A DNA stretch of 64,000 nt, taken from Rosenbergiella gaditana. Lineage in GTDB: Bacteria > Pseudomonadota > Gammaproteobacteria > Enterobacterales > Enterobacteriaceae. A program made the translations under genes and the position numbers. The stretch is from NCBI RefSeq assembly GCF_018494065.1, contig NZ_JABBFR010000002.1:186001-250000 (forward strand). The letters run 5' to 3'. Under the pieces are notes generated by a model. It was not told the DNA's origin. It searched no databases and saw only the letters and a program-made list of their open reading frames with translations. Below, piece after piece: positions 27,945 through 38,774 of this stretch. Each line of letters starts with the position of its first letter. The stretch's first letter is position 1.

Positions 27945-28902
27945 AAGCGTTCTTCTTTTGACGTAAGGTGTTTAAGCAGTATTTAAGCCCTGAATCCAGC
28001 GGGGCTTCTACTCTTAACGTTTCACCAGTGCCAGGGTGAGTAAAGGTCAGTGCCGCCGCATGAAGGAACAGACGCGAGAGTCCAGTTCCTGACAGTTGTT
28101 GGTCAAAACTGGCGACACCATAGCGATCATCAAAAGCAATGGGATGCCCAGCATGCAATGTATGCACACGAATTTGGTGAGTACGTCCCGTCACGGGACT
28201 CGCTTTCACCAAGGTAGCAAACCCGAAGCGCTCTTCAACCTTAAACCGTGTTTCAGAAGGCTTACCTTCGCTACTCACTTTCACTACCCGCTCACCACTT
28301 TGCAGAATATTCTTTAACAGAGGCGCTTTCACGGATTTGAGATGGGATGGCCATTCGCCGCGTACCAACGCCAGATAATCTTTCTGCATGGTTTTATCGC
28401 GAAGCTGCTCATGCAGTGAACGTAACGCTGAACGTTTTTTTGCGACTAATAAAATACCCGAGGTATCACGGTCTAATCGATGTACCAATTCCAGAAACCG
28501 CGCTTCTGGTCTCAACGCACGCAGCCCTTCGATCACGCCGAAACTGAGACCACTGCCACCGTGAACGGCGGTACCGGACGGCTTATTCAGCACCAGAATT
28601 GCCTCGTCCTCATAGAGGATAGCGTTATCTAACTCTGCAACGCGTTGCAGCTTCGGTGACACTTCTGGTGCGTCACTCTTGGAAGTGCGAATAGGCGGGA
28701 TGCGTAGTTGATCGCCGTCAATAAGCTTATATTCTGGTTTCACTCTTTTTTTATTCACGCGAACCTCACCTTTACGCAAGATTCGATAAATCATGCTCTT
28801 TGGCACCCCTTTCAGAAAGGTCCGCAAAAAGTTATCAATTCGCTGTCCGTCGTGTTCCGACGTGATGGCAACCAGCTGTACGCCATTATGTTCTGTTTTC
28901 AT
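27943..28902 (-). CDS. rluC: 23S rRNA pseudouridine synthase RluC
   Basis: Makes pseudouridine at 955, 2504 and 2580 of 23S rRNA (E. coli numbering). It has 319 residues, as in E. coli, starting at MKTEHNGVQ; the frame continues eight codons further to a TTG. An S4-like RNA-binding domain (about 15-85, IDNFLRTFLKGVPKSMIYRILRKGEVRVN) is followed by the catalytic domain, with the Asp in LVHRLDRDTSG and RTHQIRVH near the C-terminus. It is divergent from rne, with a long gap between them. Confidence 0.96.
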   Translation of the reverse strand: MKTEHNGVQLVAITSEHDGQRIDNFLRTFLKGVPKSMIYRILRKGEVRVNKKRVKPEYKLIDGDQLRIPPIRTSKSDAPEVSPKLQRVAELDNAILYEDEAILVLNKPSGTAVHGGSGLSFGVIEGLRALRPEARFLELVHRLDRDTSGILLVAKKRSALRSLHEQLRDKTMQKDYLALVRGEWPSHLKSVKAPLLKNILQSGERVVKVSSEGKPSETRFKVEERFGFATLVKASPVTGRTHQIRVHTLHAGHPIAFDDRYGVASFDQQLSGTGLSRLFLHAAALTFTHPGTGETLRVEAPLDSGLKYCLNTLRQKKNA

Positions 28903-29448
28903 GCTGATAAGTGTAAAGAGACTCAAGATTTATCGCTACTCTTTTATTAAGTCAACGCAAGGCAACACCACGCACCATGCTCTCTTTTTAACCAGCGATT
29001 TACTGGTTCTCCCTTCAAATTGCTTAAATAATAAATAAAGTGATCAACAACGCGAAAGTCACCTTGCTATATGAAGGGGAGCAATGGAATAATGCTTGGG
29101 CTGGACGACTGCAGAACTTTGCATCGTAAAGCAACTTAGTTGAATTTTTATCTGAAGAGACAACACGCTGCAATGGCATAAGACGTTTAGTCGATTCAGA
29201 TAATTAGCGGGCTGCGGACTGCAGCCTGAACGAGATGGGATATTGCCCTCTCCCCTTCTTTTGGGAAGAGATGACCCCTATGGAATTGTGAAGCTAATTA
29301 GTAACATTTCCCCGACGTTATGCGCTTCTTAAGCGATCGACAGCCGTGAGGCTGACGTGATTGCCTACAGACACGAAGCCATCGGATAACTCGCTCATCG
29401 CAGTAATGCCCGCAGCTTTTCAAAAATGATAATGACGAGAACATGTAA
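28903..29448 (+). promoter_or_regulatory. rluC-rne intergenic region with structured rne leader
   Basis: This is 546 bases without a credible gene. In E. coli the rne message has a long 5' untranslated region whose hairpins let RNase E control its own mRNA. Here several stem-loops can be read: GGCTGC/GCAGCC at 29210-29226, CGCTT/AAGCG at 29323-29335 and CAGCC/GGCTG at 29341-29354. Promoters for rluC and rne must lie in the AT-rich first part. Equivalence to the E. coli hp1-hp3 elements is inference. Confidence 0.6.
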
Positions 29449-32445
29449 ATGAAAAGAATGCTCATTAACGCAACTCAGCAGGAGGAGTTGCGTGTCGCAC
29501 TAGTAGATGGACAAAAACTCTATGACTTGGATATTGAAAGTCCGGGCCATGAACAAAAGAAAGCGAATATTTATAAAGGTAAAATCACCCGTATTGAACC
29601 CAGCTTAGAAGCCGCTTTTGTTGACTATGGTGCTGAACGCCATGGTTTTCTCCCGCTTAAAGAAATCTCTCGCGAATACTTTCCTGACAACTATTCCGGT
29701 CATGGCCGCCCAAACATCAAAGATGTTTTACGCGAAGGCCAAGAAGTTATTGTGCAGATCGATAAGGAAGAGCGCGGTAATAAAGGGGCAGCTCTGACCA
29801 CCTTTATTAGTTTAGCTGGCAGTTATCTGGTGCTAATGCCCAATAACCCACGTGCTGGCGGTATCTCCCGTCGTATTGAAGGTGATGACCGCAGTGAATT
29901 AAAAGAAGCCCTCTCTTCCCTCGACATCCCTAATGGTATGGGCCTGATCGTTCGTACCGCGGGCGTAGGGAAATCTGCAGAATCGCTACAGTGGGACTTA
30001 AACTTTCGTCTGAAGCATTGGGAAGCAATTCAAAAAGCGGCCAATAGCCGTCCTGCGCCTTTTCTGATTCACCAAGAAAGTAACGTTATTGTGCGCGCTT
30101 TCCGTGACTATTTGCGTCAAGATATTGGTGAGATCCTCATCGATAACGCAAGTGTCCTTGAGTTAGCACGTCAACATATCGCTGCGTTAGGCCGCCCTGA
30201 TTTCACCAGTAAAATCAAATTATACTCCGGTGAGATCCCACTGTTCAGTCACTACCAAATTGAATCTCAGATCGAATCCGCGTTTCAGCGTGAAGTTCGC
30301 CTCCCTTCTGGTGGCTCAATCGTTATTGATACCACTGAAGCCTTGACCGCTATCGATATTAACTCTGCTCGTTCAACGCGTGGCGGCGATATAGAAGAAA
30401 CGGCCTTCAATACCAACCTTGAAGCAGCCGATGAAATTGCGCGTCAATTGCGTTTGCGTGACTTGGGTGGCCTGATCGTTATCGACTTTATCGATATGAC
30501 GCCCGCTCGCCATCAACGTGCCGTCGAAAATAAATTACGTGATGCTGTACGCCAAGACCGTGCGCGTATCCAAATCAGCCACATTTCACGCTTTGGCCTG
30601 CTAGAGATGTCTCGTCAGCGTCTAAGTCCTTCCCTAGGCGAATCGAGCCACCATGTTTGTCCACGTTGTAGTGGCACCGGAACTATCCGTGATAACGAAT
30701 CATTAGCCCTCTCTATCCTGCGCCTGATTGAAGAAGAAGCGCTGAAAGATAACACCAAAGAAGTGCATGCGATTGTGCCGGTACAAGTCGCCTCGTACCT
30801 ATTAAACGAGAAGCGCTCGGCGGTTAATGCGATTGAGACCCGTCAAGGCGGTGTCAAAACCGTTATCGTCCCAGACGATAAAATGCAGACGCCACATTAC
30901 TCAGTGCTGCGCGTTCGTAAAGGTGAAGAAACTAATACTCTCAGCTACCACTTGCCGAAACTGCACGAAACAGAGATGGCTCTGCCGTCAGAAGAGGAAA
31001 CCGCTGAACGTCGTCGTCCAGAGCAACCTGCGCTTGCTGCGTTTGCAATGCCAGATGCGCCACCAGTCGTGGCAGAAACACCTGCTACGTCTGCAGCGGA
31101 AAAACCTGCTGGTTGTTTCTTTAGCCGTCTAGTTAAAGGCATCAAGGCGCTATTCTCAGGCTCTGACAGTGCAGAAAAACCAGACGCTGAAACAGTAGCA
31201 GCAACGCCTACCGCTCGTTCATCCTCTCAACAACAGGATAAACCACGCCAATCGGATCGTCGTAATAACCAACGTCGTAACAACAATCGTTATGATCGTA
31301 ATGAAAAGAACGAGCGTTCCGAGCGTCTGAACCAAAAAGAGACGGCGTCATCTGGACAGCAAGACGACAATCGTCGTCAATCACCGCGTAGTCAACAGGC
31401 AGCCGCTGAGACCCATACCCGTCAAGAGCGTGCACCTCGCCAAGACAATGCGGTCAGCGATGAAGTCCGTCAGCAGCGCGAACAACAACGCCGTGAGCAA
31501 CGTGCCGAGCGTCAACGTCGTCGCCAGGAAGAGCGTCGTCAGCAGCAGCAAGACGTGCGTAAGCAAGAAACCGCCGACGTGCAGCAGGACGAAATCGCCG
31601 CGAGCGAAGAACAACCTCGTGAAGTTAGCGTGACGCCACGTCGTCAACCTCGTACCCTGCAACAAAAAGTCCGCGTAACCGACAATGATGCGGCCACAGC
31701 TGTTGCTGCTCCACAGCTTGAACAAACTGTAGAAGCCGCTGCGCCAGCTGAACCTTCGACTGTGCGTCAGACCAGCGCGGAGAATCAGGAAAATGTTGCG
31801 CCGCGTCGCTCACGTCGTTCACCGCGTCACCTGCGCGTTAGCGGCCAACGTCGTCGTCGTTTTCGTGATGATCGTTACCCACAACAAACGCCAATGGCGG
31901 TAACCAGTGCAGCCGCTGCACCGGAAATGGCGTCAGGTAAAGTTTGGGTACGTTATGATCTTGCTGTCACGTCTGCGCAGCCGTTAGCAGAAACTCCGGT
32001 TGAATCCAACATCGAGCAAACCGCTGTGGCACCATTGACCGATTCCGCTATCGTCGCTACTCCGGTAACGCAGTCCGAACCGAGCGAAACGCAATCTTCT
32101 CAAGCCACTCAGTCTGCGCCTGTAAGGATTGACACTGAAACGGTTACCGAGCCAGCGTCTGTTAGCGAAGAGGCCCCAGCACCAGTGATTACGCCACACG
32201 CTGACGTGACTCAGTCCCCGGCGATGACGGCAGCACCGGTCACCCCGACCACGCCATCGGCTGTTACCGCTGGCCGTCTGGTCGCGACCTCACCGGTGAC
32301 CAAAGCTGAGGCACCGGCTTGGGTTTCTGAGCCAATTAAACAGAGTGATTGGGTACGTCCAGTCTATCACTTCACCGGTAAAGGGGCAGCGGGCGGACAT
32401 GCTGCTCGTCACCGTGCAACCGCTGAGGTGACCAAAGCGAGTTAA
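29449..32445 (+). CDS. rne: Ribonuclease E
   Basis: The essential endoribonuclease and degradosome scaffold, 998 residues (E. coli 1061). The catalytic half (1-500) is almost identical to E. coli: the S1 domain at about 35-125, metal-binding Asp303 (AIDINSA) and Asp346 (VIDFIDM), and the Zn-link cysteines at 404-407 (CPRCSGTG). The scaffold half diverges but keeps the membrane-targeting amphipathic helix ([13 protein letters not shown], about 557-569), an Arg-rich RNA-binding region (about 600-720), a second Arg-rich stretch ([19 protein letters not shown]) and the C-terminal PNPase-binding [12 protein letters not shown]. An unpaired long leader precedes it. Confidence 0.97.
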   Translation: MKRMLINATQQEELRVALVDGQKLYDLDIESPGHEQKKANIYKGKITRIEPSLEAAFVDYGAERHGFLPLKEISREYFPDNYSGHGRPNIKDVLREGQEVIVQIDKEERGNKGAALTTFISLAGSYLVLMPNNPRAGGISRRIEGDDRSELKEALSSLDIPNGMGLIVRTAGVGKSAESLQWDLNFRLKHWEAIQKAANSRPAPFLIHQESNVIVRAFRDYLRQDIGEILIDNASVLELARQHIAALGRPDFTSKIKLYSGEIPLFSHYQIESQIESAFQREVRLPSGGSIVIDTTEALTAIDINSARSTRGGDIEETAFNTNLEAADEIARQLRLRDLGGLIVIDFIDMTPARHQRAVENKLRDAVRQDRARIQISHISRFGLLEMSRQRLSPSLGESSHHVCPRCSGTGTIRDNESLALSILRLIEEEALKDNTKEVHAIVPVQVASYLLNEKRSAVNAIETRQGGVKTVIVPDDKMQTPHYSVLRVRKGEETNTLSYHLPKLHETEMALPSEEETAERRRPEQPALAAFAMPDAPPVVAETPATSAAEKPAGCFFSRLVKGIKALFSGSDSAEKPDAETVAATPTARSSSQQQDKPRQSDRRNNQRRNNNRYDRNEKNERSERLNQKETASSGQQDDNRRQSPRSQQAAAETHTRQERAPRQDNAVSDEVRQQREQQRREQRAERQRRRQEERRQQQQDVRKQETADVQQDEIAASEEQPREVSVTPRRQPRTLQQKVRVTDNDAATAVAAPQLEQTVEAAAPAEPSTVRQTSAENQENVAPRRSRRSPRHLRVSGQRRRRFRDDRYPQQTPMAVTSAAAAPEMASGKVWVRYDLAVTSAQPLAETPVESNIEQTAVAPLTDSAIVATPVTQSEPSETQSSQATQSAPVRIDTETVTEPASVSEEAPAPVITPHADVTQSPAMTAAPVTPTTPSAVTAGRLVATSPVTKAEAPAWVSEPIKQSDWVRPVYHFTGKGAAGGHAARHRATAEVTKAS

Positions 32446-32458
32446 ATGAGCTCAATGC

Positions 32459-32490
32459 AAAACACCCGCGATATCGCGGGTGTTTTTTAT
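32459..32490. terminator. Bidirectional terminator between rne and flgL
   Basis: AACACCCGCGAT and ATCGCGGGTGTT form a perfect palindrome followed by six T on the plus strand, with four T on the minus strand side. It ends rne and can also end the converging flgKL transcript. Confidence 0.88.
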
Positions 32491-32493
32491 CTA

Positions 32494-33456
32494 TCATTTA
32501 TTCATTTGAAATAGTGAGAGTTTCGACATTCGTGAGAAGGCGGTATAGCTGGCTTGCAATGCAGTCTCTCTCATTTGATATTCAGAAATGGTTTGCGCCG
32601 CATCGGCATCCACTAACTGGCTTAATTGGCCCTGCGCAAGAATACTTTGGCTCGCACTGAGCGATTCTAAACCCTCTAATTCCTTTAACTGAGTACCATT
32701 TTCTGATTGTATCGTCAGGTTATTATTGAGACTATTATTCAACCCTCGGTTTGCCTTGTTCATCGCCTCCTGAAACCCTTTCATAGTCGCATCGTCGGCA
32801 TCTTTAAGCGGTGTCTTTAAGGCAGAGATTGCTTTGTCTAAAATCGAAAATAGATCAGTATCACCCAAAGTACCGTCCGGTTCTAATTTTGGATTAGCAG
32901 CAACCGATAAAAATACCTGTTGTCCGGTATGCGTTATCGTCATGACACGTTGGGTATCGACCTGTTGCGTAATCGGCTGTTGCCCGCCTTGATACACGAC
33001 CCCATTATCCCCCTCGATGAACGGGGGTTGAGCCGTGTTATAGCCCGCGAACAGATAGCGACCGCTACTGTCTTGACTATTCGCAAGGGTTAGAAGTTCA
33101 TTACGAATCCCTTCCAATTTGACTGCGACAGATTGTCTGTCATCGTCATTTAAGCTACCGGTTCCGCCATAAATAATGTCGCTGATAGCGACTTCGATAT
33201 TATCACTCACTGCTGAAAGCGTTTTAGCTTCGGTACTCATGGTCGTTTGAGCAAACTGCTGCGCCATACTGAAACGCTGGCCATTTCGCAAATTTTGCTG
33301 GATACCTAATGCTTGCGTGGCAGCGAGCGGATCGTCTGAGGGAGAGGTAACACGCTTACCCGATGATAAACGTTGTCCTGCGGCTAGCCAATCCTCTTGA
33401 GCCCTGCTAATCCCTTGCGTCTGCTGTTGAAAAATAAAGCTTGTACTCAGTCTCAT
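32494..33456 (-). CDS. flgL: Flagellar hook-filament junction protein FlgL (HAP3)
   Basis: The junction protein between FlgK and the filament, 320 residues (E. coli 317). The flagellin-like N-terminal helix (MRLSTSFIFQQQTQGISRAQEDW) and C-terminal heptad region (ETALQASYTAFSRMSKLSLFQMNK) are conserved, with SGKRVTSPSDDPLAA near the start. It follows flgK by 23 bases and shares its FliA-type promoter upstream of flgK. Confidence 0.95.
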   Translation of the reverse strand: MRLSTSFIFQQQTQGISRAQEDWLAAGQRLSSGKRVTSPSDDPLAATQALGIQQNLRNGQRFSMAQQFAQTTMSTEAKTLSAVSDNIEVAISDIIYGGTGSLNDDDRQSVAVKLEGIRNELLTLANSQDSSGRYLFAGYNTAQPPFIEGDNGVVYQGGQQPITQQVDTQRVMTITHTGQQVFLSVAANPKLEPDGTLGDTDLFSILDKAISALKTPLKDADDATMKGFQEAMNKANRGLNNSLNNNLTIQSENGTQLKELEGLESLSASQSILAQGQLSQLVDADAAQTISEYQMRETALQASYTAFSRMSKLSLFQMNK

Positions 33457-33479
33457 CCCTTTTACTCCCGTTACATAAG

Positions 33480-35114
33480 CTAACCACGTACGCCCATCAA
33501 CGCATCGAATAATGCACTGGCAGTATTCAATACTTTCGTATTCGCTACGTAGTACTGTTGATATTGGATTAAATTGTTATATTCTTCATCCAAATTAACC
33601 CCTGACACAGCCTGCTGCCGGGCAGTGAGCTGTGTGATAATCTTGGCCGATAGATCCACTGCATTGCCGTAAGACTGCGTTTGCGTCCCGACAAAACTGA
33701 CGGCAGCACTCCACGTTTGGCGAAATGTTTGTTTACCACCCACTAATTTTTGCGACTGTAAATCCAACATTTTTTTAATATTACGATTATCGCTCTCGCC
33801 TGACAGATCCTCTGCTGCGGCTAACTTACTGGGATCGCTAAAGTTTAGCGAAAATTCATGTGTAATGTGGCTGACAGGCTGCAGTAAGAAGCTATCGCCC
33901 TCTGCCGCTGTTCCGCTGACCGATACATCAAGACCTTCGAAGCTCAATGTTGAACCATCATCTGATACCGTGGCGGCAATCGGTTTATTGTCACTTAACC
34001 GAGTCACCTGCCAACTGCCGCCTTTATACGCGATCTGATAATCAGAGGCTTGCACCTGTTGCGGGTCAGTATAGACCGCGCTAAGCGTCGCATCGCCACG
34101 GTTTAGTTGATTGCTTTTAGCCGAGGGTTGACCAACGCTGAAGAGCGGCTCCCCTTGCTGACCGTTCAAGTCATATCCTTGTTGTTGAACACTATTCATC
34201 GCCGTAGTAAAGGCCAAGGTAAGTTGCCCTAAACGATTTTGTAGTTGATTCAACTCATCGTGACGAAAGGCTAACAAGCCGCCTATTGTGCCGGTTCTCA
34301 AGAGTTTTTCCGGGAGTTCAACTTTACCGGCTATTTTGTCTTCATAACCGATGGTTAATTGATCAGTATTTTCATTAGAAGGCGTGGCTTCGAGGGGATA
34401 ACTTTTTGAACCATTGACCAAGGTGAATCCATTAGCAATACTGACCACCATATTGCCATCCTGCATGGAGGCGGTAACACCCACTTGGTCATTCAATTCC
34501 CGTACAAGTTGATCGCGCTGATCGAGTAAATTATTCGGTGCATCCCCGTTTTGAGAAAGTTGCGCGATACGTTGGTTAAGTGTTGCGATTTGTTGAGTGT
34601 AACTGTTGATCGACGTGACACTGTTCTGTAACTGAGCGTTGATATCACTCTGTTGCTGATCCAGCATGGATTGTGTACTGGTGAACTGATTCGTTAACGC
34701 CGCAGCTTGAGTCATTACCGCTTGACGAGCAGCGGGATCGGCAGCATTGTTCACCACATTTTGTAGCGTATCAAAAAAGTGCTCAAGTCCATCATTTAGC
34801 GTTCCCCCCTCGAGGGTCATCTGTTTATCGATTGCTGAGAGCTGAGTGTAATGGCTGGACTGAGCGCTACTTTTAGCACTCGCATTACGAAGTTGACTAT
34901 CAATTAACGCATCATATTGACGTTGAACACCGTTCACTATCACCCCATTCCCATACCAACCATTACCGTTATAGGTATTCTCTGCTTCAGAAATAACCGT
35001 AATCTGCCGGTTATACCCCGCGATGGTATAACCACTGATATTGTTCGCGGTACTATTCAAAAGCTGTTGGGCGGCGCTTAATCCACTCATCGCAGAATTA
35101 ATGATACTCGACAT
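33480..35114 (-). CDS. flgK: Flagellar hook-associated protein FlgK (HAP1)
   Basis: Joins hook and filament; exported by the flagellar type III system. It has 544 residues (E. coli 547), with rod/hook-type N-terminal SIINSAMSGLSAAQQLLNSTANNI and C-terminal NLDEEYNNLIQYQQYYVANTKVL segments that form the coiled-coil domain. The middle is divergent. A FliA-type promoter lies 60 bases upstream, giving late expression with flgL. Confidence 0.95.
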   Translation of the reverse strand: MSSIINSAMSGLSAAQQLLNSTANNISGYTIAGYNRQITVISEAENTYNGNGWYGNGVIVNGVQRQYDALIDSQLRNASAKSSAQSSHYTQLSAIDKQMTLEGGTLNDGLEHFFDTLQNVVNNAADPAARQAVMTQAAALTNQFTSTQSMLDQQQSDINAQLQNSVTSINSYTQQIATLNQRIAQLSQNGDAPNNLLDQRDQLVRELNDQVGVTASMQDGNMVVSIANGFTLVNGSKSYPLEATPSNENTDQLTIGYEDKIAGKVELPEKLLRTGTIGGLLAFRHDELNQLQNRLGQLTLAFTTAMNSVQQQGYDLNGQQGEPLFSVGQPSAKSNQLNRGDATLSAVYTDPQQVQASDYQIAYKGGSWQVTRLSDNKPIAATVSDDGSTLSFEGLDVSVSGTAAEGDSFLLQPVSHITHEFSLNFSDPSKLAAAEDLSGESDNRNIKKMLDLQSQKLVGGKQTFRQTWSAAVSFVGTQTQSYGNAVDLSAKIITQLTARQQAVSGVNLDEEYNNLIQYQQYYVANTKVLNTASALFDALMGVRG

Positions 35115-35173
35115 ATTTTTTCCTTACCCTATTAAACATACTGCTGCTTTGTCCTGACAACGCTCCAAACTGT

Positions 35174-35201
35174 TTATCGGCACAAGATAAGAGTAACTTT
35201 A
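35174..35201 (-). promoter_or_regulatory. FliA (sigma-28) class 3 promoter for flgKL
   Basis: On the minus strand, TAAAGTTA is followed after 12 bases by a perfect GCCGATAA -10 element. Counted as TAAA to GCCGATAA, the spacing is 16, one more than the usual 15. It lies between flgJ and flgK, where Salmonella and E. coli have the class 3 flgK promoter. Confidence 0.75.
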
Positions 35202-35210
35202 TAATGACAG

Positions 35211-36119
35211 TTAAAATAATGCGTCGAAACGTATTGCCGAGGTGTCGTGGTGCGAAGGGACGCTGTGACTCAATTGACGTATGATAGCCAAGAGTTTTTG
35301 CGCATAGTGGGGATCCGTTGCATAACCCGCTTGTTGCAAGGCATAGGCACCTTGTTCTGCACTGCGAGCAGTCGTAACCGCGTGATAACGAGGATTATTG
35401 ACCAACAGTTGACCATAATCACGCAACGCTTCTTGCCAAGAACCATATACCCTAAAAGGTTCAGTCGTTTTTTCTGCGTTCCCTTGTCGATACTCAGTGG
35501 TGACACTCGTGGTAGTCAGGCCTTGCCAGCATCCTCCGGCCTTAATACCAAAAAGATTATGACTTGGCTGACCACGTTCAGTCACGATCTGTCGTTGCCC
35601 CCACCCTGATTCAAGGGCGGCCTGTGCGAGGATAAGCTTTTCTGGGATCCCCGTGGTTCGGCTAACGCTTTTCACATGCGGCAGCAAACGTTTAATAAAT
35701 TGCTGCATCGGTAGTGCCAATTGCGCGACACTATCGACTTTTCGCTCCACCAACTGTGATACGCGTTGGAAAAACTGCCGCTCACCATCAAGAAGATAAG
35801 CTCGCTGCCCAACATCTTGCGAAGGTGGAGCGAGCGGCTTCATCTGCTTCTCGATAAGTTCCGCTAGCCCTAAATGAGTATTCGGTGCCATCTGGGTTAT
35901 CTGCTGATCATATAAAGACGTAAACAGCCGTTGTTGGTCGCTACCCAGCAGGTCACTGCCGGGTAGACTTTGGCGCATACTCTTTAACATCATTTGCAGA
36001 AAAATCCCTTCGACTTGTCGCGCAACAGTGGCCGCATTCTGTTGAGGAGATTGCTTAGCAGCGCCACGCAGAGCATTCAGTTCGTTAACATCCCAACCTG
36101 TTGCCGATAGGGTATCCAT
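35211..36119 (-). CDS. flgJ: Flagellar rod-cap and peptidoglycan hydrolase FlgJ
   Basis: A bifunctional protein of 302 residues (E. coli 313). The N-terminal rod-assembly domain (about 1-110) has VEGIFLQMMLKSMRQSLPGSDLLGSDQ. The C-terminal glucosaminidase domain (about 150-300) has the catalytic Glu in AQAALESGWGQ and then HNLFGIKAG, and locally opens the cell wall for the rod. Its ATG overlaps the flgI stop by one base (TAATG). Confidence 0.95.
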   Translation of the reverse strand: MDTLSATGWDVNELNALRGAAKQSPQQNAATVARQVEGIFLQMMLKSMRQSLPGSDLLGSDQQRLFTSLYDQQITQMAPNTHLGLAELIEKQMKPLAPPSQDVGQRAYLLDGERQFFQRVSQLVERKVDSVAQLALPMQQFIKRLLPHVKSVSRTTGIPEKLILAQAALESGWGQRQIVTERGQPSHNLFGIKAGGCWQGLTTTSVTTEYRQGNAEKTTEPFRVYGSWQEALRDYGQLLVNNPRYHAVTTARSAEQGAYALQQAGYATDPHYAQKLLAIIRQLSHSVPSHHDTSAIRFDALF

Positions 36120-37222
36120 TAGAGAATCTCCAACTCAGCATTGAGACAACCTGCGGTATCCATCGCCTGCAAAATGGACATCAGTTCGGTCGGTGTAGCA
36201 CCTAACGTGTTAAGTGCCGCAACCACGTCATTAAGCGAAGCGCTGGTATTCACTTTCTGCAAGGCTCCCCCTTGTTCGCGCATAGCAATCTTGGTTTGTG
36301 GGGTAACCACCGTTTGCCCCCCCGCCAGCGGGGTATCAGGTTGATTCACCTCTGAGCGATTATCGACGGTAACCGATAAGTTGCCCTGCGCCACCGCGCA
36401 GCGTTCAATACTCACTTGCTGATTCATAATGACAGAACCGGTACGCGCATTAATAACAATCTTCGCCCGCGCGGTGGGTAGAGTGATGGGTAAGTCTAAT
36501 ACTTTGGCCAACAGCTGCACTTGTGAGACCTGCGTGGGAGACACTTTAACCGCAACACTGCCAGCATCAAGCGGCGCGGCAGCAGAATAGCCACTTTGTT
36601 TGTTAATTACGTCAGCCACCCGTTGTGCGAGTGAGAAGTCGTTGTGGGACAGTTGCAGAATCAGTTGGTTTTTATCGCCGAAATTATTTCTCAGTTCCCG
36701 CTCGACCGTGGCGCCGCCAGTGATACGCCCACCATTAAGTTGGTTGACCTGTACACTGCTGCCACCAGCTTGCGCCCCTGCACCACCAATTAAGACATTG
36801 CCTTGGGCAAGCGCATAAACCTGATTATCCACGCCTTTTAAGGGGGTCAAGAGTAGGGTGCCACCGCGTAAGCTTTTTGCATTACCCATGGAGGAGACCA
36901 CCACATCGACCGTTTGACCTTGGCGCGCAAAGGCAGGTAGTTTTGCAGTCACCATCACGGCTGCCACATTCTTTAGCTGAATGTTCGTACCACTGGGCAA
37001 TGTGATCCCCAATTGCGACAACATATTGCTCATCGATTGTGTGGTGAAGGGGGTTTGCGTAGTTTGATCCCCTGTACCGTCTAAACCGACAACGAGTCCA
37101 TAACCAATCAAGGCATTGTCCCTCACCCCTTGAACCTGGGTAATATCCCTAATCCTTAACGTCTGCGCCATGGTGGTGAGGCTCATACATAGCAGTCCGA
37201 GGGTAATGATGATAATTCGCAT
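36119..37222 (-). CDS. flgI: Flagellar P-ring protein FlgI
   Basis: Forms the periplasmic P ring around the rod. It begins with a cleavable signal peptide ([20 protein letters not shown]), then [31 protein letters not shown], the family hallmark. Mature C-terminus is [17 protein letters not shown]. It has 367 residues from the ATG at 37220-37222 (E. coli 365); the frame continues 18 codons upstream, but that would bury the signal peptide. Two conserved Cys can form the stabilising disulfide. Confidence 0.95.
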   Translation of the reverse strand: MRIIIITLGLLCMSLTTMAQTLRIRDITQVQGVRDNALIGYGLVVGLDGTGDQTTQTPFTTQSMSNMLSQLGITLPSGTNIQLKNVAAVMVTAKLPAFARQGQTVDVVVSSMGNAKSLRGGTLLLTPLKGVDNQVYALAQGNVLIGGAGAQAGGSSVQVNQLNGGRITGGATVERELRNNFGDKNQLILQLSHNDFSLAQRVADVINKQSGYSAAAPLDAGSVAVKVSPTQVSQVQLLAKVLDLPITLPTARAKIVINARTGSVIMNQQVSIERCAVAQGNLSVTVDNRSEVNQPDTPLAGGQTVVTPQTKIAMREQGGALQKVNTSASLNDVVAALNTLGATPTELMSILQAMDTAGCLNAELEIL

Positions 37223-37236
37223 CCTGAAACTCTCCC

Positions 37237-37935
37237 TTACATCGGTGCGATAGTTAAAAAGAAACGCTGTAGCCATCCCATTTGTTGCGCGTCGTTAATA
37301 TAGCCGTTCCCCACATATTCAATTCTTGCATCCGCGACAGAGGTCGATAGCACCGCATTATCCGCATTAATAGTACGTGGGTTGACAACGCCGGAGAAAC
37401 GGATGAATTCTGTGCCTTGATTAATTTCAATTTGCTTCTCCCCCACTACTTTCAAGTTTCCGTTCGCCAGCACTTCCGCAACCGACACCGTAATAGTACC
37501 CGTAAAGGTATTATTGGCTGAGGCGCCTCCTTTTCCAGTAAAGGCATTACTGCCTGCCCCATCGAAATTCACTTTATCGCCCCCTAATAAGCCATTGAGG
37601 GAGCTTGGCACGAGATTTAAACCCAATTGTCCACTGCCTTTTCGCGACGCATTGCTGCTGGAGCTTTTGCTGGCACTGACGTTCTCCCGCAAAATAATCG
37701 TTAGAGTATCGCCGATGGATCGTGGTCGCCGATCTTCAAATAGAGGCTGATAGCCAAAATTCATCGGGGCAACCGCTTGGAAAATTGACCCATTCATAAC
37801 AGGTTGAGGCAGTGCTGTGGGTTTCGCTGAAGTATCCCCCTTCACTAATGACGTATGAGGAACAAGGGCGCATCCCGTAAGTGTGCTCAAGCATGACCAC
37901 ATCACCCCATAGTAAAACCTGCGCATTTTCACCAT
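37237..37935 (-). CDS. flgH: Flagellar L-ring lipoprotein FlgH
   Basis: The outer-membrane ring subunit, 232 residues like E. coli FlgH. The lipobox LTGC places the acylated Cys at about residue 22. Family segments are [59 protein letters not shown] and [10 protein letters not shown], with [18 protein letters not shown] at the end. It lies between flgG and flgI. Confidence 0.95.
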   Translation of the reverse strand: MVKMRRFYYGVMWSCLSTLTGCALVPHTSLVKGDTSAKPTALPQPVMNGSIFQAVAPMNFGYQPLFEDRRPRSIGDTLTIILRENVSASKSSSSNASRKGSGQLGLNLVPSSLNGLLGGDKVNFDGAGSNAFTGKGGASANNTFTGTITVSVAEVLANGNLKVVGEKQIEINQGTEFIRFSGVVNPRTINADNAVLSTSVADARIEYVGNGYINDAQQMGWLQRFFLTIAPM

Positions 37936-37979
37936 TACCTCCTGTCTTATTCTGGGCGTGGTCGCACGCCCAGACAGTA

Positions 37980-38762
37980 TTAAAGTTGCGTTAGACGCTG
38001 TAGCATTTGGTCAGAAGTACTGATCGCCTTACTGTTGATTTCGTAAGCACGTTGGGTCTGGATCATGTTCACTAACTCTTCAGCTACATTAACGTTTGAA
38101 GTTTCAACGTAGCCTTGGTACAGCGAGCCAGCGCCATTTTGTCCGGGGGTACTCTCAGTTGCTGCACCAGAGGCCTGGGTCTCTTGATACACGTTCTCGC
38201 CCTTGCTTTCCAACCCAGCATCATTGATGAAGGTATTAAGCGTTAACTGCCCAACCTGTGCGGGCTGCGTCTGCCCCGCTTGTGTCACACTGACGATGCC
38301 ATCTTTTGAAATAGTGATACTCACGGCATCAGCGGGGACGGTGATCCCAGGTTGCACTGGATAGCCCGCGTTATTCACTAATTGCCCATTCTGATCCACC
38401 TGAAAAGAGCCATCTCGGGTATAGGCAGAACTGCCATCCGGGAGCAAGACTTGAAAATACCCCTGCCCATTGATCGCAACATCTTTGGCATTATCCGTTT
38501 TGGACAGGTTCCCCTGTGAATGGAGTCGCTCAGTCGTAACGGGGCGCACACCGGTACCAATCTGTAAACCAGAGGGTAAAGTATTCTGCTCTGATGCCTG
38601 AGTCCCTGGCTGGCGTAACGTTTGATAAAGCAAATCTTCAAAGACCGCGCGTGAGCGCTTAAAGCCATTTGTCGAGACGTTGGCGAGGTTATTGGAAATC
38701 ACATCCATATTCGTTTGTTGGGCATCAAGCCCGGTTTTCGCAATCCATAAAGAACGGATCAT
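37980..38762 (-). CDS. flgG: Flagellar distal rod protein FlgG
   Basis: The 260-residue distal rod subunit (E. coli 260). It has the N-terminal rod motif [20 protein letters not shown] followed by [20 protein letters not shown], and the C-terminal helix [19 protein letters not shown] followed by [11 protein letters not shown]. It lies 12 bases after flgF. Confidence 0.97.
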   Translation of the reverse strand: MIRSLWIAKTGLDAQQTNMDVISNNLANVSTNGFKRSRAVFEDLLYQTLRQPGTQASEQNTLPSGLQIGTGVRPVTTERLHSQGNLSKTDNAKDVAINGQGYFQVLLPDGSSAYTRDGSFQVDQNGQLVNNAGYPVQPGITVPADAVSITISKDGIVSVTQAGQTQPAQVGQLTLNTFINDAGLESKGENVYQETQASGAATESTPGQNGAGSLYQGYVETSNVNVAEELVNMIQTQRAYEINSKAISTSDQMLQRLTQL

Positions 38763-38774
38763 GGTATTTCCTTA

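Noticed and set aside
31240..31860. Arg/Gln-rich repetitive stretch, considered as a tandem repeat
   Set aside because: It is the degenerate, low-complexity Arg-rich scaffold region of RNase E, which is repetitive in composition but not a true repeat array.
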